A stretch of 64,000 bases of DNA from Microbacterium luteolum (GTDB lineage Bacteria; Actinomycetota; Actinomycetes; Actinomycetales; Microbacteriaceae): NCBI RefSeq assembly GCF_039533965.1, contig NZ_BAAAUN010000002.1:124001-188000 (forward strand). Reading direction: 5' to 3'. Within the stretch, counting starts at the first letter, position 1, and every line of letters starts with the position of its first letter. Below, piece by piece: positions 25,186 through 33,498 of the stretch. The notes beneath the pieces were generated by a model, which saw nothing but the letters and a program-made list of their open reading frames with translations, was not told the DNA's origin and made no database searches. The position numbers were made by a program, and so were the translations under genes.

Positions 25186-25229
25186 ACGGGTGGGTGGGCC
25201 GGAGAGGAGACTCCGGCCCACCCACCCGT
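25186..25229. terminator. bidirectional hairpin terminator
   Basis: Perfect 19-bp arms (ACGGGTGGGTGGGCCGGAG and its complement) around a 6-base loop, between the Tat-exported protein and the convergent dehydratase gene. Confidence 0.85.
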
Positions 25230-25255
25230 CTGTCGTCGAGGGCGGTGCGGCGCAC

Positions 25256-26416
25256 TCAGTGCCGCACGTACTCCTGGATGGCCGCTTCATCGACCGTCAC
25301 GCCCAGACCGGGGCCGGTCGGGACGAGGAATCCGCCGTCGGGGCGCACCTCGAGCGGACTCGTGAGCAGACGGTTGGCGACCGGCAGGGTGAACGGCTGG
25401 TACTCGAACGCGAGCAGGGAGGCGGCGCTCGCCGCGACGTGCACGCCCGCGGCCATCGCGATGCCGAAGGCCGCGGAGTGGTGCGGCGCCACCGGCACAT
25501 GGAAGGCATCGGCGACCGCGGTGATCGCGAGTCCCTCCGTGATGCCCGTGCGACCGATGTCGGGCTGGGCGACGCCGAGCGCACGGCGGGCGAGCCAGTC
25601 CGTGAACTCGAAGCGGCTGCGCATGGCCTCGCCGACGGCGATCGGCGTGGCGAGCGCGACGGCGAGATCCCGGTGCCCCTCGACGTCCTCGGGCGCGAGA
25701 GGCGCTTCGAAGAACCAGGCCTTCCGGTCATCCAGCTCCCGACCGAGCGCGCGCGCCTCGCCGAGGCGGTAGGTCCAGTGCGCGTCGAGTGCGAGGTCGA
25801 GATCGGGATGCACGGCGCGGATCGCGTCGAAGGTCGCGAGATCGGTGCGGATGTCGACGCCGAGGTGCAGCTTGATCCGTCGTACTCCGCCCTCGACCAG
25901 CTCGGCGGCCTTCTCGGCGCGCTCGACGTCATCGACGCCGCGGATGCCCGACACGTAGGCAGGCAGGACCTCGTGGAAGCGTCCTCCCGCGAGTTCGGAC
26001 ACCGAGAGCCCGGTCGCGTGGCCCCAGAGGTCCCAGAGCGCGATGTCGACGGCGGCCATGGCGTCGGCCTGGTGGCCCGTGAGGTGCCCGCGCTCGCGCA
26101 TCGACTCCGACATGCGGTGCCACAGGGTGCGCACCGAGCGCGGGTCCTCTCCGAGGATGAGCGGGGTGAGCAGGTTGTCGACGATGGCGGCGGCGACGAC
26201 GGGAGCGACGGGCGCCAGCGCCTCGCCCCAGCCGACGAGGCCGTCGTCGGTCTCGATCTTGACCAGCAGCGTCTCGTACCCGGGGGAGTAGAGGCTGCGC
26301 CAGGGCGGTCGGATGACGTAGCCGCGGTGCTCCACGCCGGTGTCGCCGGCATAGGAGTTGTTCGCATCCTCCTTGGAGAGGTAGAGCGGGAAGGTCTGGA
26401 CGCGCGTGATTCTCAC
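25256..26416 (-). CDS. enolase-superfamily sugar-acid dehydratase (mandelate racemase subgroup)
   Basis: 386 residues. N-terminal capping domain, then a barrel with metal ligands in ALDAHWTY (Asp), FFEAPLAPED (Glu) and VGEAMRS (Glu). The catalytic dyad is QPDIGRTGI (Asp) and APHHSAA (His), as in the mandelate racemase subgroup. The first catalytic lysine motif is KLH rather than KxK, so the second position is His. Predicted to dehydrate an aldonic acid to a 2-keto-3-deoxy acid; substrate not deducible. Start GTG 26416 with TTTGGAGA six bases upstream is preferred to the ATG at 26434, which has no ribosome binding site. Downstream of the IclR gene, same direction. Confidence 0.88.
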   Translation of the reverse strand: MRITRVQTFPLYLSKEDANNSYAGDTGVEHRGYVIRPPWRSLYSPGYETLLVKIETDDGLVGWGEALAPVAPVVAAAIVDNLLTPLILGEDPRSVRTLWHRMSESMRERGHLTGHQADAMAAVDIALWDLWGHATGLSVSELAGGRFHEVLPAYVSGIRGVDDVERAEKAAELVEGGVRRIKLHLGVDIRTDLATFDAIRAVHPDLDLALDAHWTYRLGEARALGRELDDRKAWFFEAPLAPEDVEGHRDLAVALATPIAVGEAMRSRFEFTDWLARRALGVAQPDIGRTGITEGLAITAVADAFHVPVAPHHSAAFGIAMAAGVHVAASAASLLAFEYQPFTLPVANRLLTSPLEVRPDGGFLVPTGPGLGVTVDEAAIQEYVRH

Positions 26417-26506
26417 AGGGGTCTCCAAAGACATCGATGGTCGAGAAGCCGGCGGCGTGTGCCGCGGCAGGGGGATCGGGGCACCGCGTTCCGCCGCGGC
26501 GGCGGC

Positions 26507-27310
26507 TCAGAGCGTCGCGAACGCCGTGACGGTACGGGAGGGGCTGTAGCCGAGGCCGACGGAGATCTCGTCAGCGGCTTCGATCAGCTGCAGCGCCAGC
26601 TCCTGATGCGGGGCGTGCAGATCGAGCACCGAGAGCGGGCCGCTGGCGGAGAGTCCGGCGACGATCTCTCCCGCGCGGTTGTGGATCGGAGCCGCGATGC
26701 AGGCGCGGCCGAAGGCGAGCTCTTCGATCTCGGTCGCGTAACCCCGGCTGCGGGTCTCGTCGAGCGCGACCTGCATGGCATCGCGGTCGACGATGGTGTG
26801 CGGGGTGAATCGCTGGGGCGACTGCGCGAAGTACTCGTCCACCTTGTCGGCGGCCATTCCGGAGAGCAGCGCCTTGCCGAGGCCCGTGGCGTGCAGGGGC
26901 CCGGTGCGACCGGCCATGGCGAACGACTTGGGGGCGAGCGCGCCCTCGAAGTTGCAGAGGTAGGTGAAGGAGAAGCCGCTGAGCTCGGCGACGTTCACGC
27001 CGATCTCGATCTTCCGGGCGAGGTTCTGCGCGATCTGCCGCGATGCGCGGAAGATCGGCGACCCGTTCAGGGCGATCGTGCCGAGCGAGACCGCCGCGGG
27101 TCCGAGGCGGTAGAGGCCCGTGCGGCCGTCCTGGATCACGAACTTCATTCGATCGAGGGCGGACATCATGCGCGAGACCGTGGACTGGCCGAGTCCGGTG
27201 AGAGTGCACAGCTCCGAGACCCTCAGTTCACCCGACTCCTCGGTGAAGCAGGCGAGCAAGGACATCGCCCGTTCGACGGTCTGGGTGCCGCCCACCGATT
27301 CCGATGCCAT
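26507..27310 (-). CDS. IclR-family transcriptional regulator
   Basis: 267 residues. N-terminal winged HTH (GTQTVERAMSLLACF, RVSELCTLTGLGQSTVSRMMSAL) and C-terminal ligand-binding IclR domain (YRLGPAAVSLG, AMAGRTGPLHATGLGKALL, ELAFGRACIAAPI). These regulators respond to sugar acids and keto acids. Start ATG 27310 has GGAGGAGG at ideal spacing. Divergent from the sugar ABC transporter; a motif shared with the second divergent promoter of this locus lies between them, so it is the obvious candidate regulator of the whole 25-34 kb block. Confidence 0.92.
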   Translation of the reverse strand: MASESVGGTQTVERAMSLLACFTEESGELRVSELCTLTGLGQSTVSRMMSALDRMKFVIQDGRTGLYRLGPAAVSLGTIALNGSPIFRASRQIAQNLARKIEIGVNVAELSGFSFTYLCNFEGALAPKSFAMAGRTGPLHATGLGKALLSGMAADKVDEYFAQSPQRFTPHTIVDRDAMQVALDETRSRGYATEIEELAFGRACIAAPIHNRAGEIVAGLSASGPLSVLDLHAPHQELALQLIEAADEISVGLGYSPSRTVTAFATL

Positions 27311-27401
27311 CGTGACTCCTCCTCCATACGGTCGCCGCTCTGCGACGCTGCGGCTCGTCACCGCTGCCAGTCATCCTAATGAGAGAAATGGCGGCGAGCA
27401 A

Positions 27402-27431
27402 CACAAATGTGGGTGTCTTATGCATTTTGTG
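27402..27431. promoter_or_regulatory. candidate IclR-regulator operator, copy 1
   Basis: CACAAATG (27402-27409) and CATTTTGTG (27423-27431) form an inverted repeat. The right part, TTATGCATTTTGTG (27418-27431), matches 13 of 14 bases of a site at 32553-32566 in the other divergent promoter of the locus. Confidence 0.55.
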
Positions 27432-27538
27432 GATTTCGCATCCGCAATGTGGTTGACTGGCGGCACGTCGACGTCGACGACTGTGACGACGACGCGCAGG
27501 GCCCCGTCCGGGGTCGTCCCTACTGGAAAGCGACTGCA

Positions 27539-28471
27539 ATGCAACAAGCCATCCTCGAGCGGCCCGCGAAGAGCGAGCAGGCCGAGCCACGTTCCGGGCG
27601 GCGCTCCACGCTGGGCGCGAAGGACCGCACCTTCGGTTTCATGATCGCACTTCCCGCGGTCCTCCTGTTCCTCGTGATCGCGATCTTCCCCCTCGTGTCG
27701 AGCATCGGCACCAGCCTCTACGATCAGTCCCTGCTGCGCCCGGAGCGCACATTCGTGGGGCTGGGCAACTACGCCGCGATCTGGGACGAGTTCTTCGCCC
27801 GCCTCGGCACGACGCTGGTCTTCGCCTCGCTGTCCACCGTCTTCCCGCTCGTGCTCGGCGTCGCCCTCGCATTGCTGCTCAATGCACGCCTGCGCGGGCG
27901 GAACATCCTGCGCGGCGCCCTGATGCTGCCGTGGCTGCTCCCCGGCGTCGTCGTCTCCTTCCTCTGGGCGTGGATCTTCAACGACAGCTACGGCGTCGTC
28001 AACCACGTGCTCGCGATCCTCGGGATGCCGGAGGTCAGCATGCTCGGCAACCCGGTCGGTGCGATGGCCGCGGTGGTCATCGCCAAGACCTGGCACTCGT
28101 TCCCCTGGATCATGGTCGTCGCACTCGCCGTGCTCCAGACGCTGCCGAGCGAGCAGATCGAGGCGGCCACGATCGACGGTGCGACACGTGCGCAGCGCTT
28201 CCGGTACATCTCCCTGCCGCACATCGCCGGCCCGGTCACCCTCGTCGCGGTCCTCGAGTTCATCTACAACTTCGGCAACTTCGACACGATCTTCGTCATG
28301 ACCGGGGGCGGCCCCGGTAACTCGACAACGACGCTCGCGGTCAGCCTCTACCACCTGGCCTTCGGCAGCTACGAGCTCGGGAAGGCCTCCGCGATGGGCG
28401 CCCTCTGGCTCGTGCTCCTCGCCATCATCTCGAGCGGCTACCTGCTCCTCAACCGACGACTGGAGAAGTGA
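27539..28471 (+). CDS. sugar ABC transporter permease, MalF type
   Basis: 310 residues, six hydrophobic segments and the EAA loop EAATIDGATRAQRFRYISLPH. Forms a heterodimeric channel with the next gene product. Start ATG 27539 has GGAAAG upstream and yields a charged cytoplasmic N-terminus. The stop overlaps the next start (TGATG). No ATPase gene is present in the locus, so a shared MsiK/UgpC-type ATPase encoded elsewhere must energise it, as is usual in actinobacteria. Confidence 0.93.
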   Translation: MQQAILERPAKSEQAEPRSGRRSTLGAKDRTFGFMIALPAVLLFLVIAIFPLVSSIGTSLYDQSLLRPERTFVGLGNYAAIWDEFFARLGTTLVFASLSTVFPLVLGVALALLLNARLRGRNILRGALMLPWLLPGVVVSFLWAWIFNDSYGVVNHVLAILGMPEVSMLGNPVGAMAAVVIAKTWHSFPWIMVVALAVLQTLPSEQIEAATIDGATRAQRFRYISLPHIAGPVTLVAVLEFIYNFGNFDTIFVMTGGGPGNSTTTLAVSLYHLAFGSYELGKASAMGALWLVLLAIISSGYLLLNRRLEK

Positions 28472-29328
28472 TGCGCCGTTCCCGCGACATCGGTGAGTCG
28501 ATCATCCGCCCCCACCTGTCCATCCCCGGGCGCGTCCTGCTCCTGCTGCTCGCCCTGTTCGGGCTGCTGCCGATCTACTGGCTCACGGCGACCGCGTTCA
28601 CGAAGAAGGAAGACGTCTTCGCGCTGGATCGGCCGTTCTTCCCGGTCGATCCCACGTTCGAGAACTTCATCGGCTTCTTCCAGAACGACGCCCTGCTGAA
28701 GAACCTCCTGAACAGCGTCATCGTCTCGACCGGCACCGCGGTGCTCGCGGTCCTGGTCGGCGGGCTCATGGCGTACTCGCTGTCGAAGTTCCGCTACCGC
28801 GGACGCAACGCGATCATGTTCATGTTCCTGATCGGGCAGCTGATCCCCGGTGCCCTCCTGCTCATCTCGCTGTATCTGATGCTGAGCTCGGCCGGACTGC
28901 TGTACACGTACACCGCCCTGATCATCTCGTTCACGACGTTCACCCTGCCGCTCGCGGTGTTCCTGCTGAAGGGCATCATCGACGGTCTTCCGGACGACAT
29001 CCTCGAGGCGGCGAAGGTCGACGGGCTCTCCCGTACGGGCACCATGTTCCGCATCGTGTTCCCGCTCATCGTGCCGGGACTCATCACGGCGGCGATGTTC
29101 GCGTTCATGCGGGGCTGGAGCGATCTGCTCTTCGCGCTCACGCTCGCCGGACCCGACAAGCAGACGCTTCCCGCGGGTCTCACCCAGGCCTTCATCCGCG
29201 AGGGCACCGCCGACTGGCCGGCGCTCATGGCCGCGTCCCTCGTGACCTCGCTGCCGCTCGTCCTCATCTTCATTCTCCTGCAGCGCTACTTCGTCTCCGG
29301 TCTCGCGGCCGGAGCCGTCAAGGGGTAG
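28471..29328 (+). CDS. sugar ABC transporter permease, MalG type
   Basis: 285 residues with six hydrophobic segments and EAA loop EAAKVDGLSRTGTMFRIVFPL. Partner of the preceding permease. ATG 28471 overlaps the previous stop; a GTG three bases earlier is the alternative. The solute-binding protein follows after 53 bases. In most such operons the binding protein is first; here it is last. Confidence 0.93.
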   Translation: MRRSRDIGESIIRPHLSIPGRVLLLLLALFGLLPIYWLTATAFTKKEDVFALDRPFFPVDPTFENFIGFFQNDALLKNLLNSVIVSTGTAVLAVLVGGLMAYSLSKFRYRGRNAIMFMFLIGQLIPGALLLISLYLMLSSAGLLYTYTALIISFTTFTLPLAVFLLKGIIDGLPDDILEAAKVDGLSRTGTMFRIVFPLIVPGLITAAMFAFMRGWSDLLFALTLAGPDKQTLPAGLTQAFIREGTADWPALMAASLVTSLPLVLIFILLQRYFVSGLAAGAVKG

Positions 29329-29381
29329 CGATGCATCGCCGAACAGCTCGACCCCCACACCCCGAAGAAGGAGCAGTCTCC

Positions 29382-30695
29382 ATGAACATCTCGAACTCGC
29401 AGCTGAGCCGTCGTGCCTTCCTCGGCGGCGGCACCGCGTTGGCCGCCTTCGGAGCGCTCGCCCTCGCCGGCTGCGCGACGCCCGCCGCTCCCGGCACCGG
29501 AGCCGGCAGCACCGCGAATGCGGCCACCAAGGCCAAGACCATCAACTTCTACGGCAACTCGCTCGGCGAGGAGGCGCTGAAGCCGGCCTGGCAGGGGATC
29601 CTCGACGGCTTCGCCAAGGAAGCCGGCGCGACCGTCGCCCCCGTGATCTACCCGTACGACCAGGCGGCCACCCAGCTCGCTCTCACCGGCCGCTCCGGCA
29701 AGCTCCTGGGCGTCGGGCAGTCGGGCGGGTGGCAGGTGCTCACGCCCATGGACGTGCTCGCCGACCTGACGGACCTCGCGAAGGGGCTCGGCATCCCCCA
29801 GGGCGTGCTCGATTCGTACACCATGGACGGCAAGCTCCTCGTGCTGCCGCTGACGGCCGCCGGCATCGGCATCATCACGAACGGCGAGATCGCGAAGAGC
29901 GTCGGGATCAAGTCGGGCATGACGGTCGAGCAGTTCGCGACCGCGCTCGAGAAGATCAAGGCGCAGGACGCCTCGCTCATCCCGTACGCCGCGGTCACCA
30001 AGAACCCCGACCTGAAGGATGCCGTCCACTGGATGTGGGGCTTCGGCAGCGAGGTCGTCACCGACGACTTCACCTGCACGATCGGCGATGCGGAGAGCGT
30101 CAAGGCCATGACCTGGTACAAGTCGCTCCAGGACGAGGGCCTCACGCAGACGAACGTCGCCCGGAGCGACGCCCGCATCCTGTTCGCGAGCGGCCGGGCC
30201 GCGCTGTACGACGATGCTCCGCTCGCCTCGACCTTCGTCAAGACGAACGGCGCGCCACAGAACATCATCGACAACATCGGCGCCATCGCGCGCCCGACCT
30301 CGGGGAAGAACAAGTCCTACAACCGCGCCTGGGGCTCCGGCCTGTTCGCGAGTGCGGGCGAGGGCGAGCTCACCAGCCGCGACTTCATCACCTACGCGGC
30401 GACCAACGTGAAGGCGGCGACGGCGCTGTACGAGCGCTCGGCGGTGGCTCCGGCGGCGAAGTCGGTCGCGGACCAGATCCCCGCCCTCGCGGCTGACAAG
30501 TTCCAGACCGCCTTCCGCACGGAGATCTCCGAGCACGCGCGCGGTGCGGCCTGGGACCGGGTCGCCGTGACCGCGCAGATCGACGCCGCCATCGGCGGGG
30601 GAGTCGCGACCATCCTCGCCGGACAGGTCGACGTGCAGGCGGGCCTCAACGCCCTGAAGAAGGAAGTGCAGGGTCTGCTCGACGCCAACTCCTGA
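29382..30695 (+). CDS. sugar ABC transporter solute-binding protein, Tat-type lipoprotein
   Basis: 437 residues, extracellular solute-binding family 1. The N-terminus combines a twin-arginine motif (LSRRAFLGGG) with a lipobox LAGC, lipidated Cys31, so it is probably exported folded by Tat and anchored to the outer face of the membrane. Body features typical of the family: INFYGNSLGEEALKPAW, YDDAPLASTFVKTNG, NRAWGSGLFA. Start ATG 29382 has AAGGAG upstream. It captures the saccharide fed to the two permeases. Ends before a strong hairpin at 30712. Confidence 0.92.
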   Translation: MNISNSQLSRRAFLGGGTALAAFGALALAGCATPAAPGTGAGSTANAATKAKTINFYGNSLGEEALKPAWQGILDGFAKEAGATVAPVIYPYDQAATQLALTGRSGKLLGVGQSGGWQVLTPMDVLADLTDLAKGLGIPQGVLDSYTMDGKLLVLPLTAAGIGIITNGEIAKSVGIKSGMTVEQFATALEKIKAQDASLIPYAAVTKNPDLKDAVHWMWGFGSEVVTDDFTCTIGDAESVKAMTWYKSLQDEGLTQTNVARSDARILFASGRAALYDDAPLASTFVKTNGAPQNIIDNIGAIARPTSGKNKSYNRAWGSGLFASAGEGELTSRDFITYAATNVKAATALYERSAVAPAAKSVADQIPALAADKFQTAFRTEISEHARGAAWDRVAVTAQIDAAIGGGVATILAGQVDVQAGLNALKKEVQGLLDANS

Positions 30696-30711
30696 GCGCC
30701 GCCCCTCTGCT

Positions 30712-30749
30712 CACGATCGCCGCATCCGTTCTCGGGTGCGGCGATCGTG
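30712..30749 (+). terminator. hairpin terminator after the solute-binding protein
   Basis: 16-bp arms CACGATCGCCGCATCC / GGGTGCGGCGATCGTG with one G-T pair. Terminates the rightward transporter operon. Confidence 0.75.
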
Positions 30750-30817
30750 TGCGTCCGGGCGCTGTGAGAGGCGCGGAGCGCGCGAGAGCACCCGGTGCAT
30801 GCCCTGAAGACGCCGAT

Positions 30818-30851
30818 GGCCCTGAGGCGTCGTGGAGGACGCCTCAGGGCC
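30818..30851 (-). terminator. hairpin terminator after the SDR gene
   Basis: Perfect 14-bp arms GGCCCTGAGGCGTC / GACGCCTCAGGGCC around GTGGAG. Lies 22 bases beyond the SDR stop and probably ends the leftward operon. Confidence 0.75.
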
Positions 30852-30872
30852 GGGTGGTCGGTGCTGGGGGGA

Positions 30873-31592
30873 TCAGAGCCAGCGTTCGCGTAACGCGGGC
30901 TTGAGCCAGGCCGCCGGCGACGAGATTGAAAGGCCTCCGTCGACCGCGATCGAGGTGCCGGTCACGAACGAGGCGGCATCGGATGCGAGGAACGCCACCA
31001 CGGCGGCGACCTCCTCCGGGCGTCCGATCCGGCCGAGCGGATAGCCTTCGCTCTCGCCCGTGTCGGTCGCGGAGATGCTCCCCGGCTGCACGGCGTTGAC
31101 GCGGATGCCGTGCGGGCCGTAGTCGAGCGCCAGTTGCCGCACGAGCCCGTCGACACCGGCCTTGGCGGCGGCGTAGGCGGGCAGCGCGGGAGCGGCGAGC
31201 GAGCCGTTGACCGAGGTCACGGCGACGATCGAGGAGCCCGCTGCGAGGCGGGGGAGTGCGGCACGGGCCACGAAGAACGCGGAGTCCAGCGTCGCGCCGA
31301 TGGCGCCGCGCCAGTCCTCGTCGCTCGTGGCGTCCGCGCGACCGATCGGCATCCGCGCGGCGGCGAGGACGACGACGTCGATCCGGCCGAGGGCCGCCTC
31401 GGCGTCCGCGACGGCGAGGTCGGCGGCATCCGGTCGGCTGCAGTCGGCGACGAGGTACCGCTCGAAGACAGGGTCCGTCGAGTGCTCGAGCCCCACGCCG
31501 ACGACGGCGTCGCCGCTCTCGGCGAAGGCGCGGGCGATCGCGAGTCCGATGTCCGAGTTGCCGCCGATCAGCAGCACGCCGCGGCGGCTCAC
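30873..31592 (-). CDS. short-chain dehydrogenase/reductase
   Basis: 239 residues. Cofactor loop LIGGNSDIG, catalytic Ser in VAVTSVNGS and YAAAKAG (Tyr-Lys), C-terminal VTGTSIAVDGGLSIS. Probably oxidises a sugar to its lactone or a related step; the neighbouring lactonase supports this. Start GTG 31592 shares GTGA with the stop of the DHDPS-like gene, so they are coupled. Confidence 0.9.
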   Translation of the reverse strand: MSRRGVLLIGGNSDIGLAIARAFAESGDAVVGVGLEHSTDPVFERYLVADCSRPDAADLAVADAEAALGRIDVVVLAAARMPIGRADATSDEDWRGAIGATLDSAFFVARAALPRLAAGSSIVAVTSVNGSLAAPALPAYAAAKAGVDGLVRQLALDYGPHGIRVNAVQPGSISATDTGESEGYPLGRIGRPEEVAAVVAFLASDAASFVTGTSIAVDGGLSISSPAAWLKPALRERWL

Positions 31593-32506
31593 ACGCGCAC
31601 CGTGGTCGGCACCGGCGGCAGGTCGAGCTCCTCGATCACGAGCTTGACCGCTGCGCGGCTACCGGCGTCGAGGCGGGAGGCCGGGTAGCGGACGGTGGCG
31701 TGCTCGATGACGCCGCGCGCGACGAGCACCTCCTTGTGCACCGCCCACGCGATGCCGCCCTGCAGACCGATGAGCACGAGAGGGAGCATACGACGGAAGT
31801 CCGCCCGCGCCTCCTCGACGCGCCCCTCGACGAACTGTGCGAGCACGGGGGCGAGGAGGTCGGGGAACTCGCACGCCGGCATGGTGCCGACCGCGCCGCG
31901 AGCGTACTCCTCGAGGCAGAACTGCGCGTTCTGCCCGCCCAGCACCGCGAAGCGGCTGTCGCCGATAGCATCGACGACAGCGCCGACCTTGGGGGCCGTC
32001 GGGGGCGCCTCGACCTTCACGGAGTCGACGCCGTCGAGACGGGCCAGCTCCGCGATCAGCGCGGGTGTCATGGCGACTCCCGTGACGCCGGGGGCGTCCT
32101 GCACCATGACCGACAGGGAGGTGGCGGCGGCGACGTCGCCGTAGAAGTCGACGAGGGTTCCGGCGGGAGGCTTGACCATGAACGGCGGCAGCACCATGAG
32201 CGCGTCGGCGCCGCCTTCCTCGGCCAGCAGCGCCTGCTCGATCGAGGTGGCCGTGGAGGTGCCGTTGACGCCGGCGATCACGGGAACACGTCCGTCGACG
32301 AGTCGCACGACGTCGTCGAGGATGGCTCGGCGCTCCTCTGTCGTGAGGGCGAAGCCCTCGCTGGCCATCCCGAAGACGGCGACGCCGTCCACGCCGGCGG
32401 CGAGCTGGAATTCGACCAGGCGGCGCAGACCCGCGCGGTCGAGGGCGCCCGTCTCGTCGAACGGCGTCGCCAGGATGGGCATCAGGCCCTGGAGTGTCGG
32501 AGCCAT
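31589..32506 (-). CDS. dihydrodipicolinate synthase-family lyase/aldolase, atypical
   Basis: 305 residues, Schiff-base (beta/alpha)8 barrel. The Schiff-base lysine is Lys164 (DSVKVEAP). Unlike DapA, the Tyr of the YNVP motif is Gln (QDAPGVTG, 136-143), the following substrate-binding Arg is Val and the TTGES loop reads MASEG. It is therefore not a lysine-pathway enzyme and even its aldolase chemistry is uncertain; cleavage or dehydration of a 2-keto-3-deoxy sugar acid fits the neighbours. Start ATG 32506 has GGGGAAG upstream. Divergent from the lactonase gene across a promoter carrying the shared operator motif. Confidence 0.85.
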   Translation of the reverse strand: MAPTLQGLMPILATPFDETGALDRAGLRRLVEFQLAAGVDGVAVFGMASEGFALTTEERRAILDDVVRLVDGRVPVIAGVNGTSTATSIEQALLAEEGGADALMVLPPFMVKPPAGTLVDFYGDVAAATSLSVMVQDAPGVTGVAMTPALIAELARLDGVDSVKVEAPPTAPKVGAVVDAIGDSRFAVLGGQNAQFCLEEYARGAVGTMPACEFPDLLAPVLAQFVEGRVEEARADFRRMLPLVLIGLQGGIAWAVHKEVLVARGVIEHATVRYPASRLDAGSRAAVKLVIEELDLPPVPTTVRV

Positions 32507-32540
32507 CGGCTACTTCCCCGCTTCTTCATCGTGTGCGCAA

Positions 32541-32570
32541 ATCTCGCAAGTGTTATGCATATTGTGAGAT
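32541..32570. promoter_or_regulatory. candidate IclR-regulator operator, copy 2
   Basis: Inverted repeat ATCTCGCAA (32541-32549) and TTGTGAGAT (32562-32570), 8 of 9 positions complementary, enclosing TTATGCATATTGTG (32553-32566), which matches the 27418-27431 site in 13 of 14 bases. A GATAGT -10-like box for the lactonase gene overlaps its right end. Confidence 0.6.
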
Positions 32571-32607
32571 AGTCTGCCACATAACGGTTACGACCTACCA
32601 CTGAAAG

Positions 32608-33498
32608 ATGGCACGGATGTCACGTTCCCCGCTCTCCCGCACCGTCGAGATCCTCTCCGACGCGCGATACGTCCAGGCCGAGTCGCCGCGTTGGGATGCC
32701 CGCGACGGCGGCCTCGCCTGGATCGACATGGCGACCGGCGCGTTCCACCGCGGCAGGATCGAGCAGGGGAGGGTCGTCCCGGGTGCCGCCGTACGCGTCG
32801 GGGACCAGATCGGTGCACCCGTACCGCTCGCCGCGCCGGGAGCCGGCTGGGCGGTCGCGGTCGACCGGAGGATCGTCCACGTGAGCGACGCCGGCGTCGT
32901 CTCGCCGCTCGTGACAGATGTCGCTGCCGCCGGCCACTACATGAACGACGGCGGTGCAGATCCCTTCGGCCGGTTCTGGGTCGGCAGTCAGTCGATGCCG
33001 CGGGCGCCGCACTGTGCGCTGTGGAGTCTCGAACCAGACGGCACGATGATCGAGCGGCTCACGGGCGTGACCGTGTCGAACGGGCTTGCGTTCGACCGAT
33101 CAGGGTCGACGCTCTATTACATCGACACGCTTCCGCATCGGAGCATCGAGGCGTTCGACGTCGCTCCCGACGGACGCCTCTCGCGTCGTCGCACGGTCTG
33201 CAAGGTCGACGGCGGCAATCCCGACGGCATGACGATCGACGACGAGGGCATGCTGTGGGTCGCCGTGTGGGATGCCGGCGAGGTCCGGCGCTACTCGCCG
33301 ACCGGGCAGCTGCTCGAGGCGATCACGCTTCCCTCGCGCCGACCGACGGCTGTCGCCCTCGTCGATCGCCTGCTGGTGATCACGACGGCGAGCATCGGGC
33401 TGTCGGAGCCCACCGACGCGGATGGGGCGCTTCTCGGCGTCGAGGTCGAGGTCGGCGGCTCTCCCGCGTCGCCGTGGAGCGGGGAGCCGGTGCGATGA
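32608..33498 (+). CDS. SMP-30/gluconolactonase-family lactonase
   Basis: 296 residues, six-bladed beta propeller. Metal ligands: Glu in QAESPRWD, Asn in TVSNGLAFD and Asp in GGNPDGMTID; also HYMNDGGADPFGRFWVGS. Hydrolyses an aldonolactone to the free acid, the step between an SDR oxidation and the enolase-type dehydratase of this locus. ATG 32608 has a weak GAAAG site; an ATG at 32617 is possible. The stop overlaps the aldolase start (ATGA). Confidence 0.9.
   Translation: MARMSRSPLSRTVEILSDARYVQAESPRWDARDGGLAWIDMATGAFHRGRIEQGRVVPGAAVRVGDQIGAPVPLAAPGAGWAVAVDRRIVHVSDAGVVSPLVTDVAAAGHYMNDGGADPFGRFWVGSQSMPRAPHCALWSLEPDGTMIERLTGVTVSNGLAFDRSGSTLYYIDTLPHRSIEAFDVAPDGRLSRRRTVCKVDGGNPDGMTIDDEGMLWVAVWDAGEVRRYSPTGQLLEAITLPSRRPTAVALVDRLLVITTASIGLSEPTDADGALLGVEVEVGGSPASPWSGEPVR

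Noticed and set aside
21175..25290. Very long open frame (over 1300 codons) on the minus strand opposite the Tat-exported protein gene
   Set aside because: Arg/His/Gly-rich composition without domains, no ribosome binding site, and the plus strand encodes a convincing exported protein; a GC-rich shadow.
27379..27456. 25-codon frame in the IclR/transporter intergenic region
   Set aside because: No ribosome binding site and it covers the likely operator; not supported as a gene.
31589..32506. Annotation as dapA (4-hydroxy-tetrahydrodipicolinate synthase)
   Set aside because: Key Tyr, Arg and TTGES residues are missing and the context is sugar-acid catabolism.
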